The position numbers and the translations under genes are program-made. A stretch of 64,000 nt of DNA from Prorocentrum cordatum (lineage: Eukaryota; Sar; Dinophyceae; Prorocentrales; Prorocentraceae): NCBI GenBank assembly GCA_963575745.1, contig CAUYUJ010018334.1, forward strand, positions 143,761-207,760. Direction: 5' to 3'. Numbering within the stretch: the stretch's first letter is position 1; each line of letters begins with the position of its first letter. Below are positions 23,490 to 34,044 of the stretch, piece after piece. The notes under the pieces are model-generated. The model was not told the origin of the DNA. It saw nothing but the letters and a program-made list of their open reading frames with translations, and ran no database searches.

Positions 23490-23830
23490 GGAATCACGTG
23501 GCGGGCCTCTCAGGAGCCTCTTGGAGGCAGTGTGGAGGCAGTGTGGAGGCCTTTCGGGGGCCGTTTCGGGGCCTCTTGGGGCACTTTGTGGGCCTCGTGG
23601 CAGCCTCTTGGGGCCTCTTGGGCGCCTCTTGGGCGCCTCTTGGGGTCTCCTCTGGGCCTCTTGGGGCGGATGGCTCGCATTTTCGGTTCATGTTCTTTCT
23701 CTTGGGCCCCATGTGGGACCGTCTTGGGGCCCTCTTGGGCTGTCTGGTGCGCCTCTTGGGCCGTCTTCGGGCGCTCTTAGGCCGCCTTGAGGCCTTCTTG
23801 GAGGCCTCTTTGGTTGGTTGGGTTCTCGTT
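23490..23830. repeat. GCCTCTTGG-type minisatellite
   Basis: Irregular 12-21-bp units around GGCCTCTTGGGGC and GCCGTCTTGG. The same family fills the intron at 37.45-38.20 kb, the 3' part of the second intron of the RPA-like gene, and lies near 24.70, 57.3 and (inverted) 62.4 kb. CATGTTCTTTCTCTTGGGCC (about 23690-23710) is matched on the minus strand near 62385-62405. Confidence 0.85.
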
Positions 23831-23899
23831 TCGAATAGAGCAGTGTGATCGCCAACTCCCTTCTCCTCCCCCTTGCTCTCCTCTCGGCTCTCTCTTCTC

Positions 23900-24575
23900 T
23901 CATCCCTCTTGGGGGCCGCGAAGTGTGAACCTGTTCCCACTTTCGAGGGCTGCTGGGGGAGCCCGCGCAGTGGGGCCCCACGCAGACCCCCCAAAGACCT
24001 CTCCATCTCTGAGGGGCTGCGAAGTGTCGCCACTCTCGAGGGCTGCTGGGGGAGTCCGCACAGTGGGGCCCCACGCAGACCCCCAAAAGACCTCTCCATC
24101 CCTGGGTGGCTGCGAAGTGTGAAATTGTCGCCGCCACTTTCGAGGGCTGCTGGGGGAGCCCGCACAGAGGTGCCCCACGCAGACCCAGCAAAGACCTTGC
24201 CATCCCTGGGGGGCTGCGACGTGTGAAACCGTCCCCTCTTTCGAGGGCTGCTGGGGGAACCCGCACAGTGGGGTCACACGCAGATGCAAACTGGACCTCG
24301 CCATCCCTTGGAGGGGGCTGCGAAGTGTGAAGATGTCGCCAATTTCGCGGTCTGCTGGGTGGGGCCAGCACAGTGGGGCCCCACGCAGACCATCCCTGGT
24401 GGGGCTGCGAAGTGTGAATCTGTCGCCACTTTCGGGGGCTGCTGGGGGGGCCAGCACAGTGGGTCCCACGTAGATCCAAACGGGACCTCGCCATCCTGAG
24501 CAGGGTGGCTGCGAAGTGTGAAGCTGTCGCCACTTTCGAGGGCGGCTGGGGGGGCCAGGGTGTGAAACTGTCACC
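23900..24575. repeat. Tandem array, unit about 105-115 bp, six to seven copies
   Basis: CGAGGGCTGCTGGGGGAGCC recurs about every 108 bp, with CCCCACGCAGACC and GGCTGCGAAGTGTGAA between. The array is homologous to the one at 32.04-32.42 kb. Confidence 0.9.
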
Positions 24576-24699
24576 GCTTTCGAGTCGGCCACGACACTTC
24601 CCACGATATAGATTTCCGCCGTGCACCGTCTCTTGCAGTGTTGCTGTCGCACTATTGTCGGGACACCTTGTATCATCCCTTGGTGCCGATGGGTTGGGT

Positions 24700-24885
24700 A
24701 CGTCGGAGAGTAATGCCTCTCGGGAGGCCTCTTGGAGGCCTCGTGGGGCGTCTTGGAGGCCTCTTGGGCATCTTGAAGCCATCGTTTGCGTCTTGGAACG
24801 ATCTTTCGGCGACTCAGGACACTCTTGACACTTCTTGGGGGCCTCTTGGGGCCCGCTTGGCCCGTCGTGGGGCCTCTAGGGACCC
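24700..24885. repeat. GCCTCTTGG-type minisatellite, second block
   Basis: Same family as 23.49-23.83 kb. It ends directly at the next module A. Confidence 0.85.
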
Positions 24886-25860
24886 GAACATGATCGAGCC
24901 ACGAACCCAGAAAGGAATACAGAACTGTAAGGCATGGCAACGTTTCAAAACCACTTGATTGGGCGACGGGCAAATGCAGTGCTGAATGTACAGATCTTGA
25001 TGTATTGTGCCGAGGGCTGTGCTGTGCTGGCCGTGCTGAACTGCGATGTGCCATGCCGCGATTGTGCTCTACATAGCGTTGTGGATCGAGTCCTCCCTGG
25101 CATCCGAGTCCTGACCGAACTGATCTGGATCTTAAGCTCGAGCTGCCTGAGCAGATGGTAGCTGTCCTAGGATTAATCGACAGAGGGGACATGCCAGGAG
25201 GACGCGCCGCGGAACGTCCCAAGGGACGCGCCAGGCGGCGTGCCAGGGGATGTGCCATGTGCACGCACCGCAGGACGTGCCAAGGGGACGCGCTACGGAA
25301 CGTGCCAATGGACGTGCCGCGGGACGTGCCAGGGGACGCGCCGCGCGACGTGCCAGGTGGACTCGCCAAGGAACGCGCCAAAGAACGTGCCAGGATGCAA
25401 TGTTGAATGAATCGATCTTGATGTACCGTGCCGACGGCTGCGCTGTGCTGGCCGTGCTGAATTGCGATGTGGCATGCCGCGATTGTGCTCTATATAGCGT
25501 TGTGGATCGAGTCCTCTTTGCATCCGAGTCCTGACCGAACTGATCTGGATCTTAAGCTCGAGCTGCCTGACCAGATGGTAGCTGCCCCAGAACTAATCGA
25601 CAGGGGGGCATGCCAGGAGGACGCGCCGCGGAACGTCCCAAGGGACGCTCCAGGCGACGTGCCAGGAGACGTGCCATGGGCACGCACCGCGGGACGTGCC
25701 AAGGTGACGCGCTACGGAACTTGCCAATGGACGTGCACCGCGCGACGTGCCAGGGGGACTCGCCACGGGACGCTCCGCGGAACGTGCCAGGCAACATGCC
25801 AAGCTGCAATGCTCAAGGTATCGATATTGATGTACCGTGCCGAGGGCTGTGCTGTGCCTG
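24886..25860. repeat. Composite satellite, modules A and B, block 5
   Basis: Opens ACATGATCGAGCCACGAACC. Two A-B repeats, with B at about 25190-25395 and 25610-25800. Confidence 0.9.
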
Positions 25861-26405
25861 GGCGACCTGGACACGTGAAAACAGGCGTTTTCTCAAGACG
25901 TTCCCAGCACATCCTCATGCTAGACATCCGCCTGGGCAACCTGGACACGTGCAAACAAGCGTCTCGATCGAGACTTCCTCGACACATCCTCATGCTAGAC
26001 ATCCGCCTGGGCGACCTGGACACGTGAAAACAAGCCTCTGGTTCGAGAAATCCTCAACAAATCCTCATGCTAGACATCTGTCTGGGCAACCAGGAGGCGT
26101 GAAACCAAGCGTCTCGCTCGAGACATCCTCAAGACCTGGGCACGTGAAAACAAGCATTTCACTTGAGAGATTCTCTGAATTCGGGTCCCCAGGAGAGGAC
26201 AGTCTTCGACACAAAACAAGCGTTTCGCTCGAGACATCCTCAACACATTCTGAAAAACAAGCGTTTCGCTAGGGACATCCTCAAATTTTAATTCGCCGGC
26301 CCTACGCGACCTCGTTATTTATCGCAAAAGAAATTCGCTGGCCCTACAGCCGTCAGATCCGGGGGCAAACAGCTAAAAGAGAACCCTGGGCCTCAGCCCT
26401 TTCCG
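25860..26405. repeat. Modules C and D with CTGGACACGTGAAAACA units
   Basis: Units of about 65-70 bp containing CCTCATGCTAGACATC and CTGGACACGTGAAAACAAGC, then typical C units, then a D block (about 26290-26405) ending CCCTTTCCGGG. Confidence 0.85.
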
Positions 26406-27790
26406 GGAACATGATCGACCCACGAACCCGGAAAGGAATATAGAAATATAAAGCATGGCCGCGTTCTAAAGACACCTGATTTGGAGACGGGCAAATGCAA
26501 TGCTGAGTGCATCGATCTTGATGTACCGTGCCGAGGGCTGTGCTGTGCGCCATGCCGCGATTGTGCTCTATAGCGTTGTGGATCGAGTCCTCCTTTGCAT
26601 CCGAATCCTTACCGAACTGATCTGGATCTTAAGCTCGAGTTGCCTCAGCACATAGTAGCTGCCCCAGAGCTAACTGACAGGGGGACATGCTAGTTAGGAG
26701 GACGCGCCGCGGGACGTCCCAAGGGACTCGCCAGGCGACGTGCCAGGGGACGTGCCATGGGCACGCACCGCGGGACGTGCCAAAGGGACGCGCTACGGAA
26801 CGTGCCAATGGACGTGCCACGGGACGTGCCAGGGGACGCGCCGCGCGACGTGCCAGGGGGACTCGCCACGGGACGCGCCACGGAACGTGCCAAGGAACGT
26901 GCCAAGTTGCAATGCTGAGTGTATCGATCTTGATGTACCGTGCCCAGGGCTGTGCTGTGCTGGGCCGTGCTGAATTGCGATGTGCCATGCCGCGATTGTG
27001 CTCTATATAGCGTTTGTGGATCGAGTCCTCCTTTGCACCCGAGTCCTTACCGAACTGATCTGGATCTTAAGCTCGAGCTGCCTCAGCACATAGTAGCTGC
27101 CCCAGAGCTAACTGACAGTGGGGGGACATGCTACGAGGTCGCGCCGCGGAATGTCCCAAGGGACGCGCCAAGCGACGTGCCAAGGGACGTGCCATGGGGA
27201 CGCACCGCGGGACGTGCCAAAGGGACGCGCTACGGAACGTGCCAATGGACGTGCCACGGGACGTGCCAAAGAACGCGCCGCGCGACGTGCCAGGGGGACT
27301 CGCCACGGGACGCGCCACGGAACGTGCCAAGGTGCAATGTTGAGTGTATCGACCTTGATGTACCGTGCCGACGGCTGTGCTGTGCTGGGCCGTGCTGAAT
27401 TGCGATGTGCCATGCCACGATTGTGCTCGATATAACATTGTAGATCGAGTCCTCTTTGCATCCGAGTCCTGACCGAACTGATTTGGATCTTAAGCTCGAG
27501 CTGCCTGAGCAGATGGTAGCTGCCCCAGAACTAATCGACAGAGGGGACATGCCAGGAGGACGCGCCGCGGAACGTCCCAAGGGACGCGCCAGGCGACGTG
27601 CCAGGAGACGTGCCATGGGGACGCACCGCGGGACGTGTCAAGGGGACGCGCTACGGGACGTGCCAATGGACGTGCACCGCGCGACGTGCCAAGGGGACTC
27701 GCCACGGGATGCTCCGCGGAACGTGCCAGGCAACATGCCAGGATGCAATGCTAAGGGTACCGATATTGATGTACCGTGCCGAGGGCTGTG
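26405..27790. repeat. Composite satellite, modules A and B, block 6
   Basis: Opens ACATGATCGACCCACGAACC at about 26408. Three A-B repeats, with B near 26690-26905, 27125-27335 and 27545-27745. It is followed to about 27920 by CTGGACACGTG units. Confidence 0.9.
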
Positions 27791-27954
27791 CTGTGCCTTG
27801 GCGACCTGGACACGTGGAAACACGCGTTCCGCTCAAGACGTTCCCAGCACATCCTCATGCTAGACATCCGCCTGGGCAACCTGGACACGTGCAAACAAGC
27901 GTCTCGATCGAGATTCTATAGGCTTACGCCACATCCGCCGACCCCTTGTTTTTT

Positions 27955-28130
27955 TTGTGGAGGAGGAGGAGAAGAAGGAGGAGGAGGAGGAGGCGAGGCG
28001 GGGAGGGTGAGGCGGAGTGGAGGACGCGAAATCGATAATTGAAGGTGGGGTCGGGGGCCTCTTGGGAGCTCCGGGAGCGGAGATGGTTCGAGGAGCGGGG
28101 AGGGGCGACGAGGAGGTGGATATCACGGCT
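27955..28130. repeat. GAG-rich low-complexity tract
   Basis: Imperfect GGA/GAG repeats and G-rich sequence. No gene seen to 28300. Confidence 0.7.
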
Positions 28131-28307
28131 GGGGCCGTGAGATCTTCCCAGATCTCATCGCCCTCGCACCTTTTGCTGTCTTTACCGTTCCCCTAGCCCC
28201 TTCTCGGCCGCGCACGCGCCTCGGGCCCTGATCTGCGAACTCTCCTCTTGGACGCTCCCCTCCTGGAACAGACCTGAGTCGGCGCGGCCGCGGCGACGGC
28301 CGAGCCC

Positions 28308-28600
<293 letters not shown>

Positions 28601-28744
28601 GCGCGCGGCCCTGCCGCTTCAGAGGCCCGAGCCAGGGCGGCGCGCGAAGCTGTGCGGGGCGGGCGGCAGCGGCCGCGGCCCGGGGGCCGGCGCCGCGCGC
28701 CGCGCGTGCGCGCGCCTCGTCCCGGCCGCCGCTGTCGCTCACGT

Positions 28745-28965
28745 CGCCGCCGCCGGGATGGATTCGGAGTCGATTTCGGCCGATCTCCGACGTCTCGAAC
28801 AAATCGAGACAGAGGTTTTTGGCAGTTTGCGGGCGCTGGGGGCCCTCAACGGGCCCCGGGGCCGTCAAAAAACTACCCGGGATGAAAAGACGGTCCCCGG
28901 GAAGTGGTCGAGGGGTCCAGGGGCCGCGCATTGAAAACGTCAAGACGTCGGACGTCTGGGTCTGC
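28745..28965. repeat. Dispersed repeat S, copy
   Basis: Resembles 32.88-33.06 kb in order and spacing: GGCAGTTT, GGGCCCCGGGGCCGTC followed by AAAAA, GATGAAAAGACGGTCC, GGGAAGT, GGGGCCGCGCAT, GTCGGACGTC. Weaker copies lie at 0.11-0.52 kb. Full extent is unclear. Confidence 0.6.
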
Positions 28966-29006
28966 CACGGAGTGCACGGTTCCCAGACCTCCGATGTCTT
29001 GACTTA

Positions 29007-29007
29007 G

Positions 29008-29054
<47 letters not shown>

Positions 29055-29115
29055 TGTGTGTCTGCGTCTGTGTCTGTGTCTGTGTCTGTGTCTGTGTCTG
29101 TGTCTGTGTGCTTGT
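29007..29115. repeat. (TG)n / (TGTGTC)n microsatellite
   Basis: A TG run followed by TGTGTC hexamers. Confidence 0.95.
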
Positions 29116-29244
29116 TTTGTCGGCAAGGGCCATCGGGGAGCATCTTGGGGGGTCACCGTGCGGCCGAAGCAGACACGGGGAACGGACGTCCGAGCGACAG
29201 GCCCGGGAAGAAGTTAGGGAACAGTCATGCCACACTCATCTGTC

Positions 29245-29445
29245 GGGGGAGCGTAAGACCCGGGTTTGCCAGGACTCGGGTTCGCCATTGTTTTTTGACG
29301 ACCGCGACTCGGATTTTGACGAGTAGGAGTTTCGTGGGATGTCTGCAGCGGGAGGCCTCGTCAAAATGCAGGCTCGGCCTCGCCATTTTTTTGACGACCT
29401 CGTCGGGGATTTCCGAGTCCCCTGTACCCGGGTCTTACGTCCCCC
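29245..29445. repeat. Foldback element of about 200 bp
   Basis: The left end is GGGGGAGCGTAAGACCCGGG and the right end is CCCGGGTCTTACGTCCCCC. Further inside, CAGGACTCGG pairs with CCGAGTCCCC, and TTTTTTGACGACC lies opposite GACGACCTCGTC. The ends suggest a small MITE-like unit. I see no clear target-site duplication and no coding. Confidence 0.6.
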
Positions 29446-29449
29446 TGAA

Positions 29450-30060
29450 TTTGCCAATGCGCCCCCCAAAGATCAATGTTGGCGGTGGGCTGGATGAGTT
29501 GCACTTCGGCCGCAGTCTTCCCCGCGCGCGCCAGCTTCGAGTTCTGGGCGGCGGGGGAGTGTTCCCCACTCCGAGTTTCTAAGTGGCGTCGCAGGGGCGT
29601 CACTCCCGCCCACATCGACCCTCGTCGCGGGCAGACACCGCGCGCCGAAGGCGCTCCGACCCCCGTCGCGTCGCGACAACGAGGCGAGGTTGACTTCCGT
29701 CGGGGGAATACTCTCCCACGCTTGTTATTATCAGGCGATCGCAAACATGGACCAAAGGGGCGTGGATTAGCGACGGGTCCCGTTTCCACAGGAATTCGCG
29801 GATTTACGCCGCCGAGCGAGGGAGTACTGGCCGCATTTCGGGGAGGGCACCTCCCTCAGAAGGCAGCCGTGCTTCACCTCCACGCCAAGCCAGGGCAACC
29901 CTCCTCGGGCTCGGCAGGGCGTGTACAGATGCGCCCTCCCGGCCGAGGCGCCAGGGGGGCGCGCGTGCACACCGTGCCGCTGCCCAGGTGGGCTATGGCC
30001 CGGCAAGGTGGTGGCGTGTAGGCGCCTGCGGCGTAGGACATGCCCATGCGAGGCATGTCG
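29450..30060. other. Spacer, no gene recognised
   Basis: Mixed-composition GC-rich sequence with several open frames of similar length on both strands. None has recognisable motifs. Confidence 0.35.
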
Positions 30061-30062
30061 GC

Positions 30063-30240
30063 GACGAGGAGTGTGGAGGAGGACGAGGAGGAGGAGGAGG
30101 AGGAGGAGGAGCAGAAGGAGGAGCAGGAGGAGGAGGAGGAGGAGTAGGAGGAGGAGGAGGGAGGGGGGGAGGGGGAGGAGGAGGGGTCGACGAGGAGGGG
30201 GAGGAGGGGGAGGGAGAAGGAGGAGTCAGGCAGGCCCGGG
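30063..30240. repeat. (GGA)n tract
   Basis: Imperfect GAG/GGA repeats with G-rich interruptions. Confidence 0.9.
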
Positions 30241-30244
30241 ATGA

Positions 30245-31170
30245 GGGGGATTCGCTCCAGAGTGTTCCGGCACGTTGTAGAACGGCCGCGGCGCCCGGTG
30301 CATTCTCCAGATTTGCCAGCGCTCAGAGTTTCTTGCGATTTGTCCTCATCCGGACTTGCTTTCATCCTGCCCTCGTCGTGAGACAGGGGGCCCAGGCATC
30401 TGGTACATCGGAGAATCGAGGCGGATGGTTTGTCTTTCTTTTCGTGTCGTGGAAGCCAAGTTCGGGCCTCCGGACGCCTCAAACCAGCTTTGCGCTTTAC
30501 GTGGCATCGCTCGGACGTGTGCGCGTCATCTCAGCGAAACCCATCGAGGAGCAGTTTGGGCCATCCTGCGAAACAGTGCACGTACGAAACCGAGCAAACG
30601 GACGTCCGAGCGAGGGCAAGCTTGGAGGTCCCCACGATCCAGGCGCGAACGGAACTGTGGAACACTCCGGGTCGACACCCGCTTGGCAGGCGAAAGTACA
30701 GCCTTTGCTAGATTAGGGGAACGAACAGTGACATAAACATAAAAACTCGGAGGTCCGCGCGGATTTCTCGGATCGGCGCTGGGGCCCCCCAGCGGCGCCT
30801 CCGGCGCCGCCCCAAGAGGATGACGGCTAATAAATGACCGGGGGTCGTGTTCACGCGGCGGTGCCCAAGGTGACGATTAGGAAAAACCGGCCCCGGGCTG
30901 GAACACTATTTGTTTAATCGTTCTCCTACAGACAGAAAATTGTGCAGAAATCGCAGAAGCTATGTTTTTTATCGTTCTTTCCAATCGCAAAATTTTTAAT
31001 TAGTCGTCATCCCGCAGTAGATCGAGACGGACATGGGACTCCGAGCAGAGACATGCCCACCGCCCCGAGCGGCCTGCTGCCCGGGAGGCCCTGGGTCCGT
31101 GGGTCGCGCCCAGTCGTTGACCCGCTCTGGGAGGCCGAAGGGCCATGCCCGCCTACATCGTTCAGGAGTG
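30245..31170. other. Spacer, no gene recognised
   Basis: Contains a copy of a short dispersed repeat near 30730-30775 (CATAAACATAAAAACTCGG ... CCGCGCGGATTTCT). It is also seen near 45560-45600 and more weakly near 46565-46605. No gene I can support. Confidence 0.4.
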
Positions 31171-31174
31171 GGAA

Positions 31175-31330
31175 AACACACACACACACACACACACACT
31201 CACAGACACCATGAATCGTCGAGGGGGAACAAAAACACCCACACACACGCACAGACATACACACACACACACACCCACACCCACACACCACACACACACA
31301 CACACACTTACACGCACACACGCACCATGA
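31175..31330. repeat. (CA)n microsatellites with repeated flank
   Basis: Two CA blocks, each next to CACCATGAATCGTCGA. A GT tract of opposite sense follows near 31440-31460. Confidence 0.9.
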
Positions 31331-31669
31331 ATCGTCGATTCCCCAGAAAATGATGGGGAGATATGGGAAGTGTGGGGGGGAGACAAACACCCAGAACATG
31401 TAGGAAAATATATGGAATCTGGTTATCTGTGTGTGTCTTTATTTGTGTGTGTGTGTGTCCCAGGGGCCCTTCAATCGTGTTGATCATGGGGCTCTGGCAA
31501 GAGGAACGCCCACCGCCCCAAGCGGGCGTCACGCCTGAGAGGTTCCCCCAGTCTGGGCGTCAACTGGCCCGTGGAAAACGCGCTTGGTCGACGCCATTGT
31601 GGGAGGCCTGAGCGCAGTGCCTGCTACATCTCGGTGATCCAGCAGCGATCGCGGGTGTCCCTGAGCATG

Positions 31670-31920
31670 GGTGAGTGGTGAGTGGGAGTAAGTACGAGTG
31701 AGTCTGAGTGTGTGAGTGTGAGTCTGAGTGTCTTGGAGCAAGTGAGTCTGAGTCTGAGTGGCTCTGCGAGTGAACGATTATGAATTTGATAGGATCTGAG
31801 TGTGAATGAGTCTGGGCATGAGCGTGTCTGGGTGGATGGGTCTGAATGTGTGGATTTGAGTGCGAGTGAATCTGAGGAGTACGCGCGTGTGAGTGGCTCT
31901 GATCACGAGTGTGTGAAAGG
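31670..31920. repeat. GTGAGTCTGAGT-type short repeats
   Basis: Degenerate 6-12-bp GAGTGTGAGT / GAGTCTGAGT repeats. Confidence 0.8.
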
Positions 31921-32034
31921 GGTGCCTTTTTCCCAACCTTCCCTTGGTTGGGTACTCGTTTTGCATAGAGCACTTTGGTCGCCCCGTCCTCCCGCCCACC
32001 TCCCTCCTGCCTCCTACCTCCTCCTCGCGGCGCC

Positions 32035-32425
32035 TTCTGGGGGGCTGCGATCTGCGCAACTGTCGGCACTTTCGTGGGCTCCTGGGAGGCCGTGCGGAGT
32101 GGGGGTGACACGCAGATCGCGTCGGGACCTCGCGGCTCCCTGCGGGGGGAGCTGCCAAGTGCGCAACTGTCGGCAGTTCTGTGGGCTCCTGGGAGGCCCA
32201 GCGGAGTGGGGGTGACACGCAGATCGCGTCGGGACCTCGCGGCTCCCTGCGGGGGGAGCTGCCAAGTGCGCAACTGTCGGCAGGTTCGTGGGCTCCTGGG
32301 AGGCCGAGCGGAGTGGGGGTGACACGCAGATCGCGTCGGGACCTCGCGGCTCTCTGCGGGGGGAGCTGCCAAGTGCGCAACTGTCGGCAGTTTCGTGGGC
32401 TCCTGGGAGGCCCTGGCCGGCGACT
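32035..32425. repeat. 107-bp tandem array, four copies
   Basis: GCAACTGTCGGCA recurs about every 107 bp with GACACGCAGATCGCGTCGGG. It is homologous to the 23.9-24.6 kb array. The left flank (GGTTGGGTACTCG...GCATAGAGCA, 31946-31970) also matches the left flank there (GGTTGGGTTCTCG...GAATAGAGCA, about 23815). Confidence 0.9.
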
Positions 32426-32869
32426 CGCTGCGTGAGCGTCTGCGGAGGCAAACAAATTTTGTTTGTCCGTCTGCTTGCCTTGTGTATCTGCCTGAATGTC
32501 TCTCTGCCTGTCTGTGCGAATGTGGTTGTTCGTCTGCGCCTGTGCCCATCCTGTATCCCTGTCTCCGTCACGTGTCTCCTATATGTCTCACTGTCCTCCG
32601 TCTCCACTTCTGCCTCTATCTTACCTGTTTGTATGCCCGTGGTCTTGGTATCCGTTTCCGCGCTAAATATCGCAATGAATTGTTTGGATGGCCCCTCCGT
32701 CAGTAAGCTACAATACTTCAAATCGGAAGCACGACGCCGCCACATACAGAGCGCATCGACGTCACAGGTGTGGCCCCGTCCCCGTTCGATGATCTGGTAG
32801 CCTGATCGGTCCACTCGAGTGCCAGGCGCGAGGTATGGACTGATTACTGCCCCTCAGCGTTAAAAAAAA

Positions 32870-33065
32870 AATCACTGGATTTTGGTTTTTCGTTGTTTTC
32901 GGCCCCTGGAGTCCTGGAGGCAGTTTTCGGGCCCCGGGGCCGTCCAAAAAACGATCCAGGACGAAAAACCGGTCCTGGGGAAGTCGTCGGGACCTCCGGG
33001 GGCCGCGCATCGGAAAAATCGAGACATCGCGGAGGTCGGTCCCCGAGCGTCCTGCAGCTCTTTTG
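32870..33065. repeat. Dispersed repeat S, copy
   Basis: GGCAGTTTTCGGGCCCCGGG, ACGAAAAACCGGTCC, GGGGAAGTCGTCGGGACC, GGGGGCCGCGCAT, GAGACATCGCGGAGGTCGG. Same order as 28.75-28.96 kb. It lies just left of the 33-39 kb gene cluster. Confidence 0.6.
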
Positions 33066-33103
33066 TCTCGAGGCGTCAGGCTGAATGATTTCCGCAGCCA
33101 CGC

Positions 33104-33475
33104 GTGGTGGGTTCTGTTTGTAGTGAGCTGATGGCCGCGCCCAAACTGCCCCATGCACTAGGCTGTGGCCGATTCGACGCTGTTGAGTACGAGGTCCATA
33201 TTTGTTCGAGGAGCCGTGTTGCTGAGATTTCGGCAAAGACCTTGTCATTCCTTGTGCATCAACAGGCCATCCATGTGCCGTGTGCCAATTCCGCCGCACA
33301 TGCATTTGCGAGGTGATTCCTGGAGGGAGGCTTTGCGGGTCGGAGCGTCTTGGTAAAAGCTTGCAGGTGCTAGAACGTGCCAGGTTGGATTTCCATCTTA
33401 TCCGGGGCAATCTGGGGACCCTGAACCGTCTGGTGCCACGCCTGCAATCACACAGAGCTGCTCGGCGCAGGGTGT
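33104..33475 (+). pseudogene. Cluster copy 1, segment E' (unknown protein, broken)
   Basis: The reading frame from 33104 matches the minus-strand segment at about 35610-35270: SELMAAPKLPHALG against SELMTTATVPHALG, and AVEYEVHICSRSRVAEISAK against AADYEIHLSSRNRVIEISTK. A stop at about 33314 (TGA), where the other copy has GGA, breaks it. The downstream part (SLQ...GTL-RL-P-L-SHR) is similar in another frame. I do not recognise the family. It lies upstream of the glycosyltransferase-like exon at 34.05 kb, in the same order as in copy 2. Confidence 0.55.
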
Positions 33476-33477
33476 CG

Positions 33478-33548
33478 TCGTCGTCGTCGTCGTCGTCGTC
33501 GTCTTCGTCGTCGTCGTCGTCCTCGTCCTCGTCGTCGTCGCCGCAATA
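33478..33548. repeat. (TCG)n tract inside cluster copy 1 intron
   Basis: TCG repeat ending in CCGCAATAG. The same tract-plus-CCGCAATAG recurs at 33880-33993. In copy 2 the equivalent intron lacks the TCG tract. Confidence 0.9.
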
Positions 33549-33560
33549 GATGTCATCGGG

Positions 33561-33665
33561 CCGCGTCACTGGTGTTAGCGGCCCCGCCACACCAGTGACA
33601 ATGCACTACTGCTGTCACTGCTGTAGCGAAGCCGCGAACACCAGTGACAAGGCAGTAGTGCATTT
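33561..33665. repeat. Nested perfect inverted repeats
   Basis: GTCACTGGTGT (33565-33575) pairs with ACACCAGTGAC (33589-33599), and a second ACACCAGTGAC lies at 33638-33648. ATGCACTACTGC (33601-33612) pairs with GCAGTAGTGCAT (33652-33663). Confidence 0.85.
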
Positions 33666-33879
33666 GCCTTCCATGACGCGGCCAGGTGAAACCTATTGTG
33701 GCGATAAGCAACTTGCAAGAAATACTCCATCCCGAGAGATGCTAGCGTTGTCCTGCCCAAGACGACGACACTGAAACCTATTGTTGTGACGGGCCCCCGC
33801 GAAAAGGTGCTTTATGGGAGGTCCCAATTGCTCTTTCTCTACTTCCTGCTCCTGGTCCTCCCCGTCGTCGTCGTTGCGT

Positions 33880-33946
33880 CGTGGTCGTCTTCGTCGTCAT
33901 CATCGTCGCAGCCGTGGCCGGCGTCGCACTCGTCGTCGGCGTCGTT

Positions 33947-33986
<40 letters not shown>

Positions 33987-33993
33987 CAATAGG
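33880..33993. repeat. (TCG)n tract, second, in the same intron
   Basis: TCG/TCA repeat with a few interruptions, ending CCGCAATAGG. The end is complementary to CCTATTGTGGCGA near 33695, so the interval could fold back. Confidence 0.9.
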
Positions 33994-34044
33994 TTGGGTT
34001 CTGAACTAGCATTCGCCCACGCCATTTCCGTGCGCGCACGGTAG

